From assembly GCF_018398875.1 (NCBI RefSeq), contig NZ_JAGWDK010000010.1:62001-126000 (forward strand): a stretch of 64,000 nucleotides of DNA, read 5' to 3'. Below the pieces are notes generated by a model. It searched no databases, was not told the DNA's origin, and was given only the letters and a program-made list of their open reading frames with translations. The position numbers and the translations under genes were made by a program. This DNA comes from Bradyrhizobium sp. sGM-13 (GTDB lineage Bacteria; Pseudomonadota; Alphaproteobacteria; Rhizobiales; Xanthobacteraceae). Shown here piece after piece: positions 60,203 to 64,000 of this stretch (position 1 is its first letter; every line of letters begins with the position of its first letter).

Positions 60203-61303
60203 TCAAATTCCTGCCGTTTTCATCACCAAGTCGGCCAGCCGTTCCGCGGCATCGAGCCGGCCGACCTGGCGGGCGGCGGCGGCCATCGCGGTCAGCCGGG
60301 CGGGCTCGGCGGCAAAGGCAGAGATTTCGGCGGCCAGCCGGTCGGAGGTGAATTCTCCTTGCGGAATCCGCAAAGCGCCGTCCACCTTCGCCAATACGCC
60401 GGCATTGGCGAACTGGTCCTGGTCGATCGCCCCTGGCAATGGCACCAAAATCGAGGGCCGGCCGATCGCGGCGAGTTCCGCCACGGTGCCGGCGCCGGAG
60501 CGCGAGACCACGAGATGGCTGGACGCCAGCCGCGCCGGCAGGTCGGTAAAAAATGGCGCGAGCTCGGCCTCGATCTTGAGCCGGTCGTAGACTGCACGCA
60601 CCCGCGCCATGTCTTCCTCGCGTACCTGCTGCGTCAGGGCGATGCGGCTCCACAGCACCGGCTCGAGCCGTTCGATCGCGCCCGGCACGATGTCGCTCAT
60701 CACCCGCGCGCCCTGGCTGCCGCCGACCACCAGCAAGCGCAGCAGCCCGTTAGGTTCCGGAGACGCAAACGGCTGCGCGGCGGCGGCAAGAATCGCCGGG
60801 CGCATCGGCGTGCCGACCGTGGTCGTCTTTCCCGCGAGCGAGGGATCGCGATCGAGCACGCCGGGCAGCGAGGTCGCGATCGCATTGACGCACTTGGAGA
60901 GAAAACGGTTGGCGCGGCCGAGCACGGCGTTGGCATCATGAATGATGCCGGGCACGCCGAGCAGCCGTGCCGCGATCAAGGGCGGCAGCGTCGGATAGCC
61001 GCCGAAACCGACCACGGCCGCGGGCTTCAGCCGCCGCACCAGGCTGAACGCTACGCCCGTTCCGTAGCCGAGCATGATAATGGTTCGCGCCAGCGACAAC
61101 GGATTACGGCCGCGCACGGTCTCGCTCGGCACCACGTCGATATTGTCGCGGGTAAAGAGCCCGCTATAGCGCAGCGCGCGGGCATCGGTCGCAAGCCGCA
61201 CGCGCAAGCCCCGCTTGATGAGTTCAACCCCGAGCGCTTCAGCGGGAAACAAATGGCCGCCGGTGCCGCCGGCAGCCAGCAGAATAAGAGGAATGTTGTC
61301 CAT
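60203..61303 (-). CDS. murG: UDP-N-acetylglucosamine--MurNAc-(pentapeptide) transferase
   Basis: 366 residues. GT-B glycosyltransferase: LLAAGGTGGHLFPAEALGVE (G loop 1), GFGGYPTLPPLIAARLLGVP (G loop 2), VVGGSQGARVMSDIVP (G loop 3), and SRSGAGTVAELAAIGRPSIL with the donor-binding Glu. It converts lipid I to lipid II at the inner face of the membrane. 38 bp after ftsW in the operon. Confidence 0.97.
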   Translation of the reverse strand: MDNIPLILLAAGGTGGHLFPAEALGVELIKRGLRVRLATDARALRYSGLFTRDNIDVVPSETVRGRNPLSLARTIIMLGYGTGVAFSLVRRLKPAAVVGFGGYPTLPPLIAARLLGVPGIIHDANAVLGRANRFLSKCVNAIATSLPGVLDRDPSLAGKTTTVGTPMRPAILAAAAQPFASPEPNGLLRLLVVGGSQGARVMSDIVPGAIERLEPVLWSRIALTQQVREEDMARVRAVYDRLKIEAELAPFFTDLPARLASSHLVVSRSGAGTVAELAAIGRPSILVPLPGAIDQDQFANAGVLAKVDGALRIPQGEFTSDRLAAEISAFAAEPARLTAMAAAARQVGRLDAAERLADLVMKTAGI

Positions 61304-61341
61304 GGCTTCAAATAGCCGACGCCGCAGCGCTAGTCACGCCC

Positions 61342-62493
61342 TCAGGCGTAGCCGCGCGCCACGCCGGCCGCGTTCATCGATTCCACCTCGGTGCGCGGGC
61401 GCTGCCGTGTCAGCGCCAGCATCATGCCAACGCCATAGGCCAGCGAGATAATCGACGAGCCGCCATAGGAGATGAAGGGCAGCGTCATGCCCTTGGCGGG
61501 GATCAGTTGCAGATTGACCGCCATGTTGATGGCAGCCTGCATGCCGAACAGGATCGCAAGTCCCGACGCCGCAAAGCGCGAGAACATGTCCTCGCTCGCG
61601 TAGGCTCGTGTCAGCGTGCGGATTACGACGAAGGCGAACAGCCCAACCAGCGCCAGGCACAGGATGATGCCGAATTCTTCCGCCGCCACCGCGAACACGA
61701 AATCGGTGTGGCTGTCCGGCAGGCTGCGCTTGGCGATGCCTTCGCCGGGCCCGAGCCCGAACCAGCCGCCGTTCCAGAAAGCTTCCATTGCCATGTCGAC
61801 CTGGAAGGTGTCGCCGGATGCCGGATTCAGGAAGCGCCTGATGCGGCCTGCGACGTGCGGAACCAGCAGATAGGCGCTGAACAACCCGGCCATCGCGACG
61901 CCGGCCAGGCCGGCTACCCAGATCATCCGCATGCCTGCGATGAAGAACAGCGCGCCCCACACCATCAGGATCAGCATGGTCTGGCCGAAATCCGGTTCCA
62001 TCACCAACAGCGACACCAGCGTCAGCAGCAGCACCATCGCCATCGAGGTCGCCGGCATTTCCGGCCGCTTGGTCGATTCCGCAAACAGCCAGGCCGCCAC
62101 CACGACGAAGGCGGGCTTGGCGGATTCGGAAGCCTGGATGTTGACTCCGAGCAGCGTGATCCAGCGCCGCGATCCCTTCACCTCCGCACCGAAGACGAGC
62201 GTCGCGACGATCAAGAGAACGCTCACCACGAACACCAATAGCGCAAGACGGCGGATCTGCCTGGGCGGCAGGAACGATACCCCAATCAGCACCAGGAGAG
62301 ACGGTAGCAGGAACAGCATGTGCCGGCTGAAGAAGTGGAACGGATCAAGCCCGATCCGCGTCGCCACCGGCGGGCTCGCCGCCAACGACAGGATGACGCC
62401 GCCCAGCATCAGCGCCATGATCGCGCCAAGCAGCAGCTTATCCACGGTCCACCACCAGTCCGAAAACGGGGTGCGTTGGTCACGGGCGAGCAT
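61342..62493 (-). CDS. ftsW: Peptidoglycan glycosyltransferase FtsW (SEDS family)
   Basis: 383 residues from ATG 62493 (MLARDQRTPFSDWWWTVDKL). About ten membrane helices; SEDS landmarks are KGSRRWITLLGVNIQASESAKPAF-type (GSRRWITLLGVNIQASE), the catalytic-Asp region in VMEPDFGQTMLILMVWGALF, and LPFISYGGSSIISLAYGVGM near the C-terminus. It polymerises lipid II at the septum with its PBP3 partner. It is the first recognisable division gene at this end of the block. Confidence 0.96.
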   Translation of the reverse strand: MLARDQRTPFSDWWWTVDKLLLGAIMALMLGGVILSLAASPPVATRIGLDPFHFFSRHMLFLLPSLLVLIGVSFLPPRQIRRLALLVFVVSVLLIVATLVFGAEVKGSRRWITLLGVNIQASESAKPAFVVVAAWLFAESTKRPEMPATSMAMVLLLTLVSLLVMEPDFGQTMLILMVWGALFFIAGMRMIWVAGLAGVAMAGLFSAYLLVPHVAGRIRRFLNPASGDTFQVDMAMEAFWNGGWFGLGPGEGIAKRSLPDSHTDFVFAVAAEEFGIILCLALVGLFAFVVIRTLTRAYASEDMFSRFAASGLAILFGMQAAINMAVNLQLIPAKGMTLPFISYGGSSIISLAYGVGMMLALTRQRPRTEVESMNAAGVARGYA

Positions 62494-62610
62494 GGGCGTT
62501 CCCAAAATGGCAGAGGTAACGCCCATTGGTGGGGCAGGATGGTTTATGGGGGGTTAATGGGACGGGTAACTTTTGAGAAATCCGGCAGCGCCACCCATCC
62601 GACAGTCAAA

Positions 62611-64000
62611 TTACCTTGTCTCGGCCGCGATCAGCTCTTTGCCGTCCATGGTCGTGATCGTCAGCCGCACCTGTTCGCCGCCGGCGCCGAGAGGAAGCGC
62701 AGCGGAAATGCGATTTCCGTTCTTCGGGTCGGCTTCCACGGCGTCGTTGAACAATATCGCATCGCCGCGCTTCAATGTTACGCGCAACGGCGTGGCCGGC
62801 TCGATGCTGAAGAACTGAAGCTTCACATCTGGGGCCGCGGCCGAGAGATTGATCAGGATATTCTCGTTCGCATCCGTCACGTTGCTCATGCCGACGATCG
62901 GGCTGTAGGTCTCCGTAACAGACACTTCGCTCCCTGCAGGAAGTTTGGCGCGGTGGAAGAACTGGTCCGACACGCCCGCCCACAATTCGACGTAAGGCCG
63001 CGCTTCGCTCGGGTCCTTGCGTGCGTCGGTTTCATTCGTGAACGACGGAAATCCCCACGTCCACATCTTCAAACCCCGCGTGACGGTATTGTCCGCGATG
63101 CGGATGATCCCCTCCTCGTTGTCGTGATTGATCACACCCCAGAAGTTTCCGCCCTGCATATCGGGCGCCGCGTACGCGATACCCATTGTCGGCCAGTTCT
63201 TGAAGTAGCGCAGTTTTTCGAAACGGCTCTTGCCTGGACCAAAGCTCTCATCACCTTCAGACAGGTTGGCCGACCAGGCAGGCGTGCTGTAGGCCTCGAT
63301 CGGCGCGATGATTTCGGCGCCGCCGGTCGTCTTGGGGTTCTTCGGGTCCGAGCCCGGTGCGAGTGTCGTGCACGTCCAGTACTCGTAATCGATCGCGTAG
63401 GGTTGCGGGTTCTTCAGCACCACGCGCGCATCAAGAGCGGCGCGGTCCGCTTTCAGCGTGACGTAGTAAGTCGCTTCGACACCCGTCGATCCCTTGAGAA
63501 ACTGCGTTGGCGCTGCCGAATACGCAAAATCATCCTTGAGCGACATCGATACCGTCACTTCGCCGGCACTCTCCTTCAAGACCTTAAAATTCCACGGCTT
63601 CAGCCATGCCTTGCCGTGCTCGGCATCGGGAAACGTCGGGAAGATGCCGCCATACACCATCAGCCAGTCGTAATAGAAATTGCTGGCGTTGATGCCGTAA
63701 GGCACGCCTACTTCGGTGCGATAAAGTTGTTCATGGCCAGTCGGCTTGTAAATGATGGAAAGAATACGTCCGCCATATTCAGGCAAGAGCGTTACCTTCA
63801 GATAACGATTCTCGATCACGTAGGTCTTGAACGTGCGATCGACGATGGTCTTCTTGTCGAGCGACCCGCTGACGAATCCGCTTTCCGCAGAGGTCGCGTA
63901 CTGGACGGTGCTCCACGAAATCGTCGACTCGCTGAGAGTCACACTGTCGGATATCGGCGACGCCGCATCCACGGCGGAATGAAACGAAGGCCGCCAATAG
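62611..64000 (-). CDS. DUF5107-like (aldose-epimerase-fold) protein, N-terminus beyond right edge
   Basis: At least 460 residues; the frame stays open through a GTG at 63972 to the window edge (YWRPSFHSAV before it), so the gene probably begins outside. The segment ENRYLKVTLLPEYGGRILSI followed by NFYYDWLMVYGGIFPTFPDA is the pattern of DUF5107 proteins, which have the galactose-mutarotase-like beta-sandwich and probably bind sugars. Base composition is less GC-rich than ftsW and murG. It occupies the place upstream of ftsW where murD lies in most alphaproteobacterial division clusters, so it may be an insertion or a rearrangement point. Its precise function is unknown. Confidence 0.7.
   Translation of the reverse strand, partial: YWRPSFHSAVDAASPISDSVTLSESTISWSTVQYATSAESGFVSGSLDKKTIVDRTFKTYVIENRYLKVTLLPEYGGRILSIIYKPTGHEQLYRTEVGVPYGINASNFYYDWLMVYGGIFPTFPDAEHGKAWLKPWNFKVLKESAGEVTVSMSLKDDFAYSAAPTQFLKGSTGVEATYYVTLKADRAALDARVVLKNPQPYAIDYEYWTCTTLAPGSDPKNPKTTGGAEIIAPIEAYSTPAWSANLSEGDESFGPGKSRFEKLRYFKNWPTMGIAYAAPDMQGGNFWGVINHDNEEGIIRIADNTVTRGLKMWTWGFPSFTNETDARKDPSEARPYVELWAGVSDQFFHRAKLPAGSEVSVTETYSPIVGMSNVTDANENILINLSAAAPDVKLQFFSIEPATPLRVTLKRGDAILFNDAVEADPKNGNRISAALPLGAGGEQVRLTITTMDGKELIAAETR

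Noticed and set aside
1..64000. tRNA, rRNA, insertion sequences, prophage or integrase genes
   Set aside because: I read the gaps on both strands and saw no cloverleaf with a tRNA T-arm signature, no rRNA segments and no transposase or integrase motifs.

Overview
The window looks like a chromosomal segment of an alphaproteobacterium of the Bradyrhizobium/Nitrobacteraceae type. The reasons are high GC with strong third-position bias, the order ftsW-murG-murC-murB-ddl-ftsQ-ftsA-ftsZ-lpxC-bamD-recN-ligA on the minus strand, many small palindromic repeats of the kind scattered through bradyrhizobial genomes, and the family make-up (TolB/TPR cyclases, AraC-TPR regulators, fused MFS/spermidine synthase). 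Species assignment is inference. I see no rRNA, tRNA, CRISPR array, transposase or prophage.

Layout: 1-4.0 kb holds the start of an AsmA-like gene, a cytochrome P450, a divergent TetR regulator and an MFS carrier. 4.4-9.7 kb is an accessory block: a class III nucleotidyl cyclase with TolB/TPR modules, a PAP2/vanadium-haloperoxidase-like protein with a (Gly-Gly-Ala)12 N-terminus, and a large subtilisin-like protease. 9.7-12.9 kb has a 2-hydroxyacid dehydrogenase and a sensor cyclase. 13.0-21.0 kb is the most interesting region: ccdA, a frameshifted doxX and a DUF255 thioredoxin-fold protein lie just upstream of a bufferin-type RiPP locus. That locus has two paralogous Cys-rich precursors, an MNIO/DUF692 enzyme (BufB-like) and a DUF2063 partner (BufC-like), followed by a creatininase-fold protein and a secreted HExxH peptidase, the last four overlapping by ATGA. 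Three matching GTAAC-N16-CGWA promoter-like elements precede doxX and each precursor.

21-35 kb is a mixed region: a DHA2 exporter with LysR regulator, FAD-dependent lactate/glycolate dehydrogenase, thioesterase, a frame-broken AraC-TolB-TPR gene, methyltransferase, alpha/beta hydrolase, DUF1328 small membrane protein, UvrD/PcrA helicase, an ABC exporter pair and an L,D-transpeptidase. 35-45 kb has a YeeE/YedE pair, fused MFS/spermidine synthase, a phytoene-desaturase-like oxidoreductase, prmA, aminopeptidase P and a Bcr/CflA exporter. 45-62.5 kb is the conserved DNA repair/envelope/division block. Beyond ftsW the right edge holds an unrelated DUF5107-like gene where murD is usually expected.

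Four genes between 7.7 and 26.8 kb (subtilase N-terminus, doxX, DUF255 C-terminus, AraC-TPR) each look as if exactly one base were missing, so assembly or base-calling error must be considered beside real decay.
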